From Hofstenia miamia (Eukaryota; Xenacoelomorpha; Acoela): a DNA stretch of 64,000 nucleotides. A program made the translations under genes and the position numbers. The DNA lies in contig SCFE01000005.1 in NCBI GenBank assembly GCA_004352715.1, forward strand, positions 4,243,751 through 4,307,750, given 5' to 3'. Positions 44,195 through 56,819 of this stretch are shown piece by piece; position 1 is the stretch's first letter, and every line of letters starts with the position of its first letter. The notes under the pieces were generated by a model that was not told the DNA's origin, searched no databases, and saw only the letters and a list, made by a program, of their open reading frames with translations.

Positions 44195-45118
44195 GTATGT
44201 ATATGAATGTGCCAGTTAGACTTGCACATTGCCTTTCTTTTTAAATAAATATAGATTACTCTATTGGAAGCAATACAGAAAATATGTATAACTTAGCAAT
44301 TTGGTAATTACTTTTAATCACAGTCTAATATTTAGTTAAATCCCAAACCAAAAAATTAACATTTGAAGACTTCAATAAGCCTTACCTAATATACCCTTAA
44401 CCCAACCAACTTTACTCTGATAATTTTATAAATAAGGCAAAACACCTGATGAAGATCATTGAGTTAAAACAAATTCAAAGTTCACTTTGAGCAAGACGTA
44501 CTATATGTAGAGAAACATTAATTCTTTTATAACAGTGAAAATTTTAGCTAACCATGTAAAATGAAATCCTAAACATTTTACCCTTCACAGAGCGATATAA
44601 TCTTTCCATTTTTTTGCTTGTACAAAATAGTGTTGTTCCATTCCACAAAGCTATACAATATTTTTGTTGAGAATATAAAATTCGCTTAGACCGCCAAAAT
44701 CTTATTTAAAGTATATATATACAAATTATCAAACATTTCAAATCTAAATTACTGAAATTAAAGTTTTTGTTTATAAACAGGATTTTTGCTTCTAAAGAAA
44801 ATTATGTAATATAAGCAAAATGGCATTTGTGTCTCTCCACATCCCCCAAAATTTAAAGAAAATAAGCAATTGGACGCAATACCCCTGCCGCCCCCGCGTC
44901 TGCACAAATTGCTTTGCAAAAAGTTGCTGAATTTGTTATACATCTGAATAATTATAGAAACACTCTACATTTTACTACAATATTTTTGCAAACAGAAACT
45001 TTTTATTGCTCAGCTTGGCTTTAGCTATTACATAGTGCAAAAAAATTGTCACCAGTACAAATTTAGTAAGCATTTGGGCATTTCACTATTGTTTGAGTTT
45101 TGCACAGCCTTATATCAA

Positions 45119-45156
<38 letters not shown>

Positions 45157-45401
45157 TATTTTTGTTTTGGAAGAATGCAGATCAGAGTTTTTCTAAACGA
45201 TATTTTTATGATAACAAATTGTTTCATAATTAGTGAAAGTTTGAACTTCACCAGGTTGATACCAAAAATTAAAAATTAATATTCATTACATTTCTTTCCT
45301 TACATGAATTTTTGAATCATGTATTTTCAATTCTAATAAGTTCTATTCAATACTATTTTTATTTAATAAGAAATTAACTAGAAATGCTGTTGAGATGGCT
45401 A
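44195..45401. other. Intergenic with a (TA)n tract
   Basis: No gene recognised. A TA microsatellite lies at about 45,122-45,150. Confidence 0.6.
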
Positions 45402-45409
45402 TGTGTATT

Positions 45410-45701
45410 CAGGCCGTGGCTAAGGAGGGCCAGGGTGCATGGACTTTCCTGTTGGATCACTAGTCCCCATTCCTTCCCAGCATCCTGGCTACAAAACTCC
45501 ATAGCATTAATTTTAATATTCTGTAACTAAGTTAGAGTGAATATATTGTAGTTAACATATATCAAATACTAATGTCATTCTATTATAAAATTCAATGGAA
45601 AAGTGCGAAACTATTTCATATGAGTAAAATGATGAAAAATTTATTGAACTTTGCAGGGCAATTGCCCCCTCCCTAACTTGCAAATGCATGCGACGGGCCT
45701 A
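45410..45701. mobile_element. hAT-like MITE with 8-bp target duplication
   Basis: 292 bp flanked by TGTGTATT at 45,402-45,409 and 45,702-45,709. Left end CAGGCCGTGGCTAAGG, right end (reverse complement) TAGGCCCGTCGCATGC: short imperfect inverted termini of hAT type. Non-coding. Confidence 0.75.
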
Positions 45702-45709
45702 TGTGTATT

Positions 45710-46990
45710 TCTTTTGTAAGATCTTCGAATACATTCAAATGCAATATCGAATGACCATTCTGTAATTATGTTGAAGCTACAATATTTTGTTATTAATAAT
45801 AGAGATTTGATGTAAACAAAATTTGGTGTCATATTATTGGTATTTTTGAACATATTTAATGAGTTTGCTGTGTTTTGTTGTATTGTGCTTGTTGTGTGGC
45901 ACAACAGTGTTTTTCTTTTGTTTTGTGTTGGTTGTTGTGTGAAAAAACTCACACAACGGCAAGTCTGACTAATTATAAGCCTCTTATGTGAAACAACTTT
46001 ACTAATGATTAGCCTCTGAAAATGATTGCAAATGAAACTGTAGAGGAGAGACAGAAGTGAGCCTCCATTGCCAAACAGATAGTTTCTGGTAGTGGCGTTG
46101 CCAAGGCGTGTATGACATATACATCCCCAACCAGACGCGCAAATGGGAAGAACATTTTGGCTCAGGCCTATCCTAGCCCATTTAAATTAATGCCAAATGG
46201 CCCATATTAGTATTTTTTATTTTTTTAATTTTCCTGTTTTCTAGACCAAAGTTAGGTACGCTAAAAGTTGTAAATAATATTTTTTAACAAATCGTTTATA
46301 AATTATATCGCATTCACTTGATTTGCATAGACTGTTGAGTAATAGTAAGTTATTATTGCGTTTTTGTCAATTTTTTTGAAGCATTTGGTAGGTCCGGCAC
46401 AAATCTATCAATGCCAAACCAAAAATTTCAAGTATGCTTTATTTACAAAGAGTTTTGAATCAATTTATTATTAACATTGTTTTATTGATTACAAAATGTG
46501 AAATGATAATTTTTAATGATAATTTTGAAATCTGTCAATTTGCTGCTTAATCCAAATTAATCTAGGCTTTTTTATAGCCTTCAATTTTTTTTCATAAAAT
46601 TTACACGCTAATTACTCACAACAAATAGAGATATCTAATATTCTGAAAATACCACAAGATAGAAGATTCTCTTAATACTTAATGAATTATCACAATATGT
46701 CTTAATTTATAAATTAACAAATTATTGTGTACGTACACTGGAAATAACTTTTTCAAAATTGATTATGATATAATTTTACAAAGCCTAACAAAATTAAGAG
46801 TTATGGAGAAAATGTTTTAAGTGAAAAACACAGAAATATTTCATTTTAGTAATATTTGGTAAGTTTCATATTCTATAAAAATATTTAGACAAACTGTGCG
46901 AATTACACTTGCGCTAGTGATACCTACCGTTTGACTTTTTATACTGATGAACATTTTGATGTTCTCTTTTCCTAACAACAAAAAATCTAA
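45710..46990. other. Intergenic, no recognisable gene
   Basis: A 103-codon minus-strand frame (45,641-45,952) overlaps the MITE end and shows no domain. A TAGTGGCGTTGCCAAGG phrase at about 46,093 resembles a transposon end without a visible partner. Confidence 0.5.
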
Positions 46991-46999
46991 ACTATTGGA

Positions 47000-48200
47000 A
47001 ATATTACCAAAAGAGATTCTCAACTTTGTCTCTATATGTCAAATTTGTAGGACTATTATTCAACCAAATCTTGTCAATTTCTTGTTTTGCAAAAAAATTA
47101 TGAACACTTAGCATTGATTGCAGAATCCAAAAACCAACCTCTTTCTGCTTAATTTGTCATGAACTCAATATTTTTTCAGAGAGATTAAGCAGAGTACTAT
47201 CATGTGCAAACTTTGTTGTCAATGCACTGAGTTCACAAATAAGGTTTTGCTTAGGATAGGTTTTTCAATGTATTATTTAAGCAATCACCTCCATGTAATC
47301 ATAAGCTTTTGCTTGGTTTAACGACTGGCAGTAGTAATGCATATGTCATTATGTGATACTCGCATTTGGAAAATGGCTCTTGAATATATCCTTTATTGCA
47401 AGAGCTGGCAAGGATATATTTTCTAGTATAGGAAAGTATCTAAGTTTTATTATGTCTTTATATTAATGAATGTGAATATTTGATGCTAAACACCTTACAA
47501 TTACACTTCTACCATTCTCATTCACTTGTAAAACTTTCTAGTGAGATCATGAAGATAATCCTCATCCATAGAATATTCATTAACATCACTAAATCTTTTT
47601 GCATAGGAATTCCTTCAAAGTGGTCAACCATTTGAAAATTTAAAGCATACCTCACCACGAGAACTTTTTGGCTACGACACACTGGTTTTGAAGCGAGTTG
47701 TGATGGGGTGTCTTGTTAAAAGCTTTACTGAAGTCTAAGTATAACATGTAGAAAGCTTCTTCTCCATTCTAGTTAAAAAACTTGAAGCAACTGGGTAATA
47801 GTAGAACGCTTTGTTATAAATCCAAATTCTGAAGAAGAAATATTGCATAAACAACTGGAAGTAAAGTATTTATTATAACTTGCTAAAAAGGAAAGATAGT
47901 GTGCTTTTAGAAGAATAAGATTTATATAAAGGACAAATGTTAGAAATGTTACCAAGTGAGCAATAGTTCGAAACAACTGAAGGACATGAGATGTCAGCTC
48001 AATGACATAGTCAAAGAGAAATGAACTATGTAAGCAATTGGGACCATAATCCGTCGGCTTATAAGACAAAATTAATTTCAAAACCTCATCAAAATTTGAA
48101 CTTGCATTGTTATTTGTAGACGGTTCAAAAGATGTAGGATCTGACGAGTTTACAGTAGACAAAAAGATGAAGTAGTCGTTTGCGATATCAATATCTGCAC
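47000..48200 (-). pseudogene. Non-LTR retrotransposon (jockey/CR1-like) reverse transcriptase, decayed
   Basis: Minus strand. 48,162-47,773 gives 129 codons with the RT N-terminal layout: NFDEVLKLILSYKPTDYGPN, FDYVIELTSHVLQLFRTI, then ISSSEFGFITKRSTITQLL (usual 'QFGFR...ST..QL'). After a one-base shift near 47,770 comes MLYLDFSKAFNKTPHHNSL, RT motif A with its Asp (usual 'YLDFSKAFD..PH'). Around 47,200 KFAHDSTLLNLSEKI matches the 'FADDT' block with the first Asp changed to His. Several stops and shifts follow. 5' ORF1 and endonuclease are not seen, as for a 5'-truncated LINE. Confidence 0.85.
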
Positions 48201-48444
48201 TAGAGGACTAAATACATTGGCTTGCTAAAACTGCATAGAATAGATCTAAGTCACCTATAAAAGCAAATGAATCTCTGAAGGTGTACCTTTCAGGTATGTA
48301 TGTTTCAAAAGATTGGCCAACAATTTCCCTTAGCATCTATTACGATAAAAAATGCAAAATTTACACCGGGGACTTTGAAATAATATTCAAAGAAGTGGAA
48401 AAGTATACAGTAATCTTACATCGGTAAAATTTGTTACATAGTAT

Positions 48445-48700
48445 TAGGGTTTATGCAGGACTAAGATTTTCTTAGTTCCATTCCCATTTAGTCTCATTGA
48501 ATTCAATCCTAGCCCCATAAAATTTTCTGGTCCAATAGGCCCATTGGACCCACAGCATGACTTCTATTGGCAAAAAAATATTAGTAATATTCTGAAATTC
48601 GTTATCTCAGTTCCTTCATTTTTTCGAATCCCATTGAGTTTTTTAGTCCCAGGTCCCAATCCCACGGGACCATGCGACTAGGCAGTAACGCAGAACCTTA
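48445..48700. mobile_element. hAT-like MITE with 8-bp target duplication
   Basis: 256 bp flanked by CATAGTAT at 48,437-48,444 and 48,701-48,708. Ends TAGGGTTTATGCAGGACTA and, on the other strand, TAAGGTTCTGCGTTACTGCC. Interior is rich in GGGACC/GGTCCC phrases. Non-coding. Confidence 0.8.
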
Positions 48701-48708
48701 CATAGTAT

Positions 48709-49561
48709 GCTGAACTGAAAGTTACTATTTTATATAATAGCAAGTCCATGTACTTTCAGTTATTAATAGTTATTAATATATTTCATATTAACCATTTTTT
48801 ATGGCTGATAACGTATGAAGAACGTAAATATACGTTGAAGCAATACTGTAAAATAAAACAAAACTGTGGAAAAATCTTTGTAGCATTTCCCCCAAAACTA
48901 CTCACGATTTATAGCAGAGTTGTATATGTGGGTCGTTTTTCGATCAAGACTTGACCCATTTTTGCGGCCCTGGTCCAGTTCTATTTTTAATTGCAAACTT
49001 TCGGCTCAGGCCCAACTTTACCTTGCAAGATTTGAGGATACTAGGGTTCTTTGTTACCATCAAATCTCATGGAATTTATGGAACAACATACTGTATTCTA
49101 TTAATATAAATAATCTGGAATACTGGTAGTTAATCTAATGATCTGTAATGGTAAATTTCAGTACTTTGCTATAGTACTGACTTCTCCGAAATTCGGAAAT
49201 TCTTAAAAATATCCAGCTCTGGCACGGGCTACACTATGGGCTGGCAAGAACCATTTTCAACACTGATTAATTGAAAACATGAGAAATTGAACGAACACAA
49301 AGTATCCCCAATTACACAAAGAAGTCAACCAATTACAATAGTAAAGTTAATTTCAAAGTGTGAAACATTTAGTCAGCTTCCACAAAAATCAAAGCACAAC
49401 GCCTCTACTGATCGTGGTATTGAGCGAGTGTCATTAAGGCTCCTTATTTATTGGCATAATAAATGTAATGTACTTATATATATATATATATATATATATA
49501 TANNNNNNNNNNNNNNNNNNNNNNNNNNNNNNNNNNNNNNNNNNNNNNNNNNNNNNNNNNN

Positions 49562-49596
<35 letters not shown>

Positions 49597-50295
49597 TTCT
49601 CTTTTAATAACTGTCTATGTATACCTACTCTTGCACCCCTTTATAATATTATAAATAATTATAAGTATACTATTTCAAGCAATATATTAAATTATATTGA
49701 CTTTGCCTCCAACAATTACAGACAGTACAAAACTATAAAAATATTTCATATTTAGCATTGCCACAGATAATATCATTATTCGATCAAGTTTTTGAAGTAT
49801 TTTTTAAAAATCGATATCCTCACAAATTTACAATGGAAGAAGTTGCTTCAAAATTTATGCTACATTCACCAAAATCTATTCAAAAAATGAAACCAACATG
49901 TTAAATATACTCATTTGAAACTACTATACATTTAACATAAACTACCAACATTGAGGAACACATTAAAGATCATTAATAAGAAACTTCAAAATTTCAATAT
50001 TTAAGTCATTTAAGACGGAATATGCGCTAAAATTGATAACTTTAATATTATAAGAAAAACAGAAAATAGTAAGATAGCATAAGTAATCATATTGAAATAA
50101 AGAAAATAATATTCAAGTAGGTTATATTAATTGAACATACCTGTTCAATAGTTATAGACGTATACATTTGTAACCTGTCTCCCTCTATAAAGTTTAGTGT
50201 AGCAGTTTTGTAAACTTTTATTTGCACAATATTGCATTCTATCAATGACACATAAGTTGATGAAACGCATTAACAAGGGCTCTTAAATTTATATA
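48709..50295. other. Intergenic with interrupted (TA)n microsatellite and gap
   Basis: No gene. (TA)n at about 49,475-49,502 and 49,563-49,594 flanks a 59-N gap (49,503-49,561), so the gap is probably an unresolved microsatellite. Confidence 0.75.
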
Positions 50296-51317
50296 CCGTA
50301 GTATTTGGATAATTTCAACTTGTATACTTGAAACATTTGCATATTATCAACTGGGCCACTTTCACCACTGAAGACACATATTAAAGAATTGAAAAAATAC
50401 GTTTAATGTCAACTTGTATATGGTCAACTAATTTCTGTATCCCATACGTCATCTGTTTGCATAATATCAACTTAAGCTTTCACAAACATAAAGATTTGTC
50501 ATTGAGAAAGCCTCAATGACGTCAGAAATTTTACGACAGTATGTGAAAAATCTGGATCTTCAGTTGAAGGCGAATACTGGAATAATGCCCTTACATTCGC
50601 CAAGTACTTGACTCAAATCCCAGGGGGTAATGAATACCCGAATACGAAAGCCCATTCTCAACAAATGGATGCTGACATGAATAAGAATCTCAAAGATTTT
50701 TATTGCAGAGATTTTGTTAGACATCGCCTAATTCCATTAACACAGGAACCCAGCACCAAATGAATTTACTCCAGGCATTATGTATATTTAAGCGTATGTG
50801 GGAGAGTGTGACCAACTACACTATTACTAATTGCTTTAAGCACGTAGAGTTTATCCAGGAAGACGAGAATGATCCAGAAGTCCTTGCTGTTGGCGACAAA
50901 ACAGCCATACAGGAAGACCCTTGTGTTTCAGACAATCACGTAACAGTGAATGGCTTGCTAAACATAGAATCAGACCTAACTTAGCAAATTATGAGGAGAA
51001 AGAGATGATTGACATCATATTAGAGCAACCCAATGCTTCCTTTGAATCCGCTTATGTGCCTGAACACCCTTTTTTCCAAATTGGAAGACGGGATGGTTCA
51101 TCTGGAGGAACTTGATTAAAAACGCAAATTCTTATTAAAAAAGAGAGACAACGAAATGCGTCAAACTGGCAAAACAGTGTTCGGATGTTCGGATTGTGTC
51201 AACTTTTTTCATAATTTAATAAAAGTTGAAATTAAGTGAATTTTTTGTTGCCAACTTCCAGTAATATTAACTTACCGACGATGCATCAATCAAGTTGAAA
51301 TTATGCAAACACTACTG
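50296..51317 (+). mobile_element. Tigger/pogo-type DNA transposon, internally deleted
   Basis: Bounded by 27-bp terminal inverted repeats (50,296-50,322 and 51,291-51,317) that match at 24 positions; each contains ATAATTTCAACTTG, and TA lies outside both ends, the target duplication of the Tc1/mariner superfamily. Relatives of the repeat recur inside the left end (GCATAATATCAACTTAAG near 50,460). At 1,022 bp it is less than half of a full Tigger, and only the transposase C-terminus remains. Confidence 0.88.
50641..51115 (+). pseudogene. Tigger/pogo (DDE) transposase, C-terminal remnant
   Basis: Reads QQMDADMNKNLKDFYCRDFV, RHRLIPLTQE, then a TGA just before the ATG at 50,760, then MNLLQALCIFKRMWESV and TNYTITNCFKHVEF. 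This is the end of a pogo/Tigger transposase ('LQPMD.G.I..LK..YR..' followed by 'L.DA......W..V...TI.NCF..AGF'). A shift near 50,960 carries the frame into a second piece (50,921-51,115). The DNA-binding and DDE core regions are deleted. Not functional. Confidence 0.8.
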
Positions 51318-51657
51318 TATATATATATATATTAAATATGAAAAATTCTAGATTTAATAATTAAATAACAACAATTGATTTTATCAATGAAAACAATTGA
51401 AAACTCATTCATATGTGTATCATTTAAAGAAAGCGTTTCTAAGTGCTCTTGTATAGCTTTTCAATTCATTTGTTACTTCGCAATACGTTTGACCTGCCAA
51501 ATTGAACACCTTATGGGGTCGAAATGTGACTTGCATTTCTGTACATTTACAGAACAATGATTTTGTGAACAATGATTGAAATTATTGGTGTGCCAACGGA
51601 TGTCATAACAGCGTTCTCAAGCATAAATCACTAAGTTGTTGTAGTTAGGATAGTGCA

Positions 51658-51913
51658 ATGGGTGACTTTATTGAGCATGTAAAGAAAGTCAATTGGATTG
51701 ATTGGAAGGCATGGGTCTGCACATGCATCTGTCCACAGTACGTGTATGTAAGAGCAGCAATTAAGGTAAATATCAATATCCACTAAATGGCTTATGTTCA
51801 AATAAAGATATTTATTTTGGAATTTAAAGTTAAAGATTTAATTTTATGTGTTAATTTGAAATGAAATTTCCTTTCAGCTTAACCCAAATTTTGCTAGTGA
51901 AACTTTTAAGTAA
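51658..51913 (+). CDS. Candidate small host gene, two exons (Cys-rich)
   Basis: ATG at 51,658 opens MGDFIEHVKKVNWIDWKAW, then VCTCICPQYVYVRAAIK. The frame meets a good donor (AAG|GTAAAT) at 51,765; after a 112-bp intron an acceptor TTTCAG at 51,877 leads, in phase, to LNPNFASETFK and TAA at 51,911. The predicted protein has 47 residues. The WxCTCxCP..Y.Y core resembles the next ORF (FFMCFCPCTMAYHYM), and both start codons sit in GCAATGGG[TC]GA, so the two may be tandem paralogues or parts of one gene. No family recognised; could also be a partial duplicate. Confidence 0.4.
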
Positions 51914-53183
51914 CAAAGCGATTTGCCCACAGCTTTATCCAAGTCTGTTAAGAAATATGGAAAACCTTTTGCATTGACATACTATGGGGTTGAGCCTGAT
52001 CATTCAATAAGGAAAATTTGTGCTAAAAGATATTTTTGTGCCTGAAATACATGCAAATAAGAATTTTTTTCAATGAAAAATTGGTTTTTTAAAAATATTC
52101 AAATTATTTCCATGCCTAGTGTACCAGATTATGAGGCGGTCTATTGTCCATGGCAACAACAGCCACCCGAAAATATTTTGCTTTTTGAAGAAAAACTGTG
52201 TAATTCATGTCCAGGCGGCCGTGTGAAAAGTTAGAGATTTTTGCGCCGTAGAGAACAGCGTCGCGAATAAAGGTGGAAGAAGAAAGAGGAGACAATGTTC
52301 TATCTTGGGGTGTTTTCAGATTTTATGTAACTTCGTTAGTTCGTGAGTCATAGGCATTTAAACCTATTTGGGAAACCATCAAAGAGATTGAAGAAATCCC
52401 TGTAAAATTTGGAGATAATATAGAAATTCATTTTAGAAAAATTATGAATTAGTTATTATTTACATCAAATAAATAATGCTGGAACTTCATTGATGTATAC
52501 TGCTATATTATCTCCGCATTGCCTACATTAAAATTACTAGGTTAATGGGTGCATTAATGTTTTAGCATGGCATCAATATGGTGTACATGTATATAGCTCT
52601 TGGAAATAGCAAATCTGCATATGCATCAGAGATTTAGCCGGGAAACTTTTCTAACCAGGAGAAGTTGTGTAAAATTGGGTGTGCAATGAAAGCACAGTAT
52701 CAATTGTCTCAAAAATGAAAAATCACATTTTGTAAGGAAACCAGCAAAAAGCTTTACTGAAATCACGTTGTATCTTAAAATTGTTTATTGAATTATTAAT
52801 AAACTTTTTGCTTATGACTTCCATCTCATCAAAAACCGCAATTGCCCTGGTCACGCAAATCATTTAGCTAATAGAAGTCCTCAACCAATTAACATTAATG
52901 ATGTACCTATAGTTTGCAAGTTGCAATTGCTGGTAATACAGAGCATCGATCGAAAAAAATCATTTTCGTTCTTAACACTCATGCTCAATACGAATAATCA
53001 ACATAATTATATCTCTATCAACAGTTATTTCAATGCAAGATTGCCCTCTCATTGCTTTGTTTAAATTTTAATATTTACAATGTAAATGTTCACTTAAATG
53101 AAGAAACGCAGTTTGCATGTAAAATCATATTGAGCAATATTTCAAATTTTGACAAACATAATAGTTTCAGATTTAATTTAGGC
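51914..53183. other. Spacer between the two small ORFs
   Basis: A locally GC-richer patch at about 52,125-52,330 (CCAGGCGGCCGTGTG, TTTGCGCCGTAGAGAACAGC) stands out. It has no long frame and could be an exon, promoter or repeat fragment. Confidence 0.35.
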
Positions 53184-53427
53184 AATGGGCGAAGATGCAG
53201 CGAGATTCTTCATGTGCTTCTGTCCATGTACAATGGCCTACCATTACATGAAAACAACCGATTTGCCCGATAGCATCATCAATAGAATTCTGGCATGTTT
53301 TTGGACATCATGCTTCACTCTTTGTTCTCTTTATGTGAATGCTGAAAAACTTGGAATGGATCCAGTAGATGAAGTGAAGCAATTTATTGATCTCACGATC
53401 AAAGTTGTCACCATTAACAAGGAATAG
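53184..53427 (+). CDS. Candidate small Cys-rich membrane-like protein (80 aa)
   Basis: Frame from ATG at about 53,185 to TAG at 53,425-53,427. MGEDAARFFMCFCPCTMAYH is followed by a hydrophobic segment ILACFWTSCFTLCSLYV that could span a membrane, and an acidic-amphipathic tail (DPVDEVKQFIDLTIKVV). A pyrimidine-poor but plausible acceptor (TTTAATTTAG) just upstream means the ATG could be near an exon start. Codon use and CpG content look like host DNA. I do not recognise the family; the N-terminal Cys cluster may be lipid-modified, which is a guess. Confidence 0.45.
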
Positions 53428-53615
53428 ACGTAGACTGTATTAAACCATAAGATTTAAAATTACCAGTCATTGGATACTCGAGTTACATTTTCGCTGCAAA
53501 TAATTTTATTAGTGAAGTTTAATTTCACAATAATACATTTTTATCCACTTTCTAAGCTAATTAAAATAATTAAATGAAATTTACATTGGATGTTACGCTG
53601 AAATTGTAGTTAAAC

Positions 53616-53989
53616 CTAACTTGCCAACGAGTCGAAATTTCTAAGATCGGCTCGGGTGTAGTTTGCTCGCTTAAATTTTAAGTAAGTCCGACTCGGCTCA
53701 GCTCGCCACATAAAATCTTTCAATGAGACTCGTTTCAGCACGATATGTTTTTAAAAATATTGCGCTCTCGGAAATGTTTACATAGGTCTTCCTATTATTT
53801 AATAAACATTTTAAAATTGGATTATAAGAAAGGCACATTGATATTGAATGAAAAAATAAGAAAAATCTGCATAATCAAATTAACAAGCAGTACTATAAAT
53901 TTGCTTTGCTTAAAAAAGGCCCGTTTTGGATTCATTGTATATCCAATACTCTGCTCAAGCTCGGCTAAGCTCGGGTCATTGCAAGTCTG
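53616..53989. mobile_element. hAT-like MITE with 8-bp target duplication
   Basis: 374 bp flanked by AGTTAAAC at 53,608-53,615 and 53,990-53,997. Ends CTAACTTGCCAACGAG and, reverse-complemented, CAGACTTGCAATGACC, followed inward on each side by TCGGCTCGG / CCGAGC-type sequence. The frames across it are non-coding shadows. Confidence 0.8.
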
Positions 53990-53997
53990 AGTTAAAC

Positions 53998-55915
53998 AAT
54001 GTAAATGAATTTCGTCTATATCCAACAAATACTTTGTGAGTTTAAGTAATATTTATGAAACTTCAAGAAATACAAAAATTAATATATTTACAAAAATTTC
54101 GAATTATTATAATTTCTAAGTAGTTTGAACACTAAAATCAAACAATGAAATGCCAACTGAGAACTAGAGGTAAACGTAATAATTTCCAATTGATTGTAAT
54201 ATATAAATATGATAATAAAAAACAAAGCAATTTCTAAATTATATATGAATACCATAACTATATAACATTGGGAGCACTAGAATTTTTTTTTAAATATGTA
54301 TGGTTTTTAATTGAAGAAAAAAATGTTGGATTAAATCTCTTGCCCAAAGTTATATAAGTTTGGTTTTACTAGTACAAAGTGTATCTATTCCCTAGTCTAC
54401 AAAATAGATGGATTTTCCAGACTATAATTTCATTTAATTGATACAAAACCGTATTCTTAGAGCTTATGGGATTCTAATTAGAAACTTTCTCAGAGATTTA
54501 TTGTATTCATTCAACGAAAAAACTGTTTGATTCAATTGCACTCTTATATTGTTTTACTGAATAATATACATAATATTCATTAAAAGTTGTAAATTGCGGT
54601 GGGGTGAATTTTTGGAATGCTTCATAATTTAAAGAACGCATATTAGTAAAAATGATAATAACATCATTAATTTAAAAGAAATAAATTTATTCTAACAATT
54701 AAAAGATAACCATGATTTGGGAACAGCAGCTTTCTAGAAGTGTAGCGATAAAAATGCAGTTTAACATTTAATTAATTTTGTTGAATTATTTGAGATCATA
54801 ATTTAAAATTTATTTTGCAACAGTACAAAATATAGATTTAATATGTACCTATATATGCATTAATAAAGATTTTTACAATAATTAAGAAATTTTTAATTTA
54901 CAATAGCCAGGGCTTCCCATTTTGCTGTTAACAGCTAAAGATATTTTCTTACTTAGCGCTTAGAATGAATCAATAAAAAATTCGAAGATAGGCTCTGATA
55001 TTGCATGGATAGAAGCAGGAGCGCAAGCTGGGTCTTGAGCATGTGAAAATATTGAAAAAATAAACTCTAAAAATACATTTCCCGACTTAATTTTTAAATT
55101 TTTCTTTATGTTTGTGTCGATCATTTTTAGATTTAATCAATCGAAATCAGTTTTTAAATTTGACGTGGGGAAATTCCACCATGACTTCCTTATGTACGCC
55201 ACTGGATAAGAATCAATAACTTTGTTTTGAAACAGAGTTAAGAGAGAGCAAAGTATTGTGAAAGAAACAATTAAAAACAACTACTAAACCGGAACTTCAA
55301 TGCGAATTTTATCATGTATAACATATCTACAAAACATATAACACAAAAACAAATGTTAACATGAATAAAAGCAGTAGTAAAAATGTCAATATGGGTAAAA
55401 TTTGTGTGCTGTTTTAAACATCACGTGTTTGCTTTTTGCTGTAACAGCTTGAAGCTGTTAACAGTAGTGCTGCTGGGAGCCTTGAAAATAGCATATCAAC
55501 AAGCTGAAGCATTTCCAAATATATTGAAACCTAAAAAAACTAAATTGTTGGTTTACACTAAAAAGTTTTGTTAACGTACACATGAATCTATACATATTAA
55601 ATATTATAGCTGAAATTTTTTGGGATTATAGGCTAATTTCAACCAAGTGAAGCAAACTAATATAAATGAGTTTTTAAAGAGAAATATTCTTGTTTGGTGT
55701 TTTTACAACCTCTGATCACAAACCCTAGTTGTATGCTGAGTGTTTTAATAACTTCAGTTCTGTCAAATTTATTACCTTATGAAATTAAAAGTTAAAAATT
55801 CTATTATATTTGTTTGGGTATTGAACAATTTCATCTCTGAAGTATACTCATTTTAGAAACTTAATTTATTTCAAAGGAGAAAATTTCAAAATTGAAAAAT
55901 ATGATGTATATATAT

Positions 55916-55971
<56 letters not shown>

Positions 55972-56340
55972 AATAACTAACTAAATCACAGAGCCATTTT
56001 TGTCACCCATATTTAGCAAGTTTGTTAATTCTTTCTAAATGTTCTGCAATAGGAATAATAACAGACAAATGACTAAATTTGAATATTTAATTAAGTGTAC
56101 TTTGACTTTCCTATTATAAACTGTGCTTGAATTAATTGTACATTGTACACGGAAGAAAAGTAATGTTTTAGCTATTAAATTGATTATTAAATCTTTGGTA
56201 TTCTCATTACTTTTATTTGGTTGGTAACCAGCCTCATTTAAAAGCAGTAAATTAGATTTAATTTAAGGTAATTAATGAAGCAGATCAATGATTGAGATCA
56301 CTTTTAATTCAAAGTCCAAGCACTTAAGTACTTTTCTAGA
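53998..56340. other. Intergenic, no recognisable gene
   Basis: AT-rich with normal CpG. A long (TA)n tract lies at about 55,905-55,968. ACGCCACTGG near 55,195 looks like a lone transposon end. A 63-codon frame at 55,383-55,574 shows nothing recognisable. Confidence 0.6.
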
Positions 56341-56460
56341 TTAGATCAATATGTGTGTACCTCGTGCCCGTTAAGTGCATTGGCTTTCGTAGCTCGAGGG
56401 CTCTTGTCAGAATTGGCTTTGTTATTTCGTAAGCAGAAGTCACACTGCTTTTGATGTCTT

Positions 56461-56819
56461 TAGCGTGTTTTGCTTGAAACAATGAGAAGTGTTAATTCAA
56501 TTTTCCACTCTCACACCTGTAAAGTGGGGAATTTGTCTCCTGGGTACGGGACTCTATCTGGCCCACAAAATTGTTTTAAGAAATCAAACTTCCAAATTGG
56601 CGAGAAAAGCCAATTGCAAATATTAACGAGTTATTTAATTGAAACCAATTCCTGGGGCTAATAAGACAATCGAGATGATTGCGAGCTGTCCACCTGTTTA
56701 GGAATATTTTTCGCGTCCCATTGGATTCCAAAATGCAGCCGTGAGCGCTTAATTTTGCTAATTGCATTAGGCTAAACTAGCTTATATAAATGAGAATCAT
56801 ACTTAATATACCATTTGCA
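56461..56819 (+). promoter_or_regulatory. Promoter and proximal regulatory region of the OLIG-like gene
   Basis: TATA box TATATAAA at 56,783-56,790, inverted CCAAT (ATTGG) at 56,720-56,724, E-boxes CACCTG at 56,514-56,519 and 56,691-56,696, and a homeodomain-type cluster TAATTGCATTA near 56,758. The region is less AT-rich than its surroundings. With TATA ending at 56,790, transcription would start near 56,813, giving a very short leader before the ATG at 56,820. Confidence 0.55.

Noticed and set aside
46090-46110. TAGTGGCGTTGCCAAGG as the start of another hAT-like element
   Set aside because: No matching inverted end or target duplication was found within several kb.
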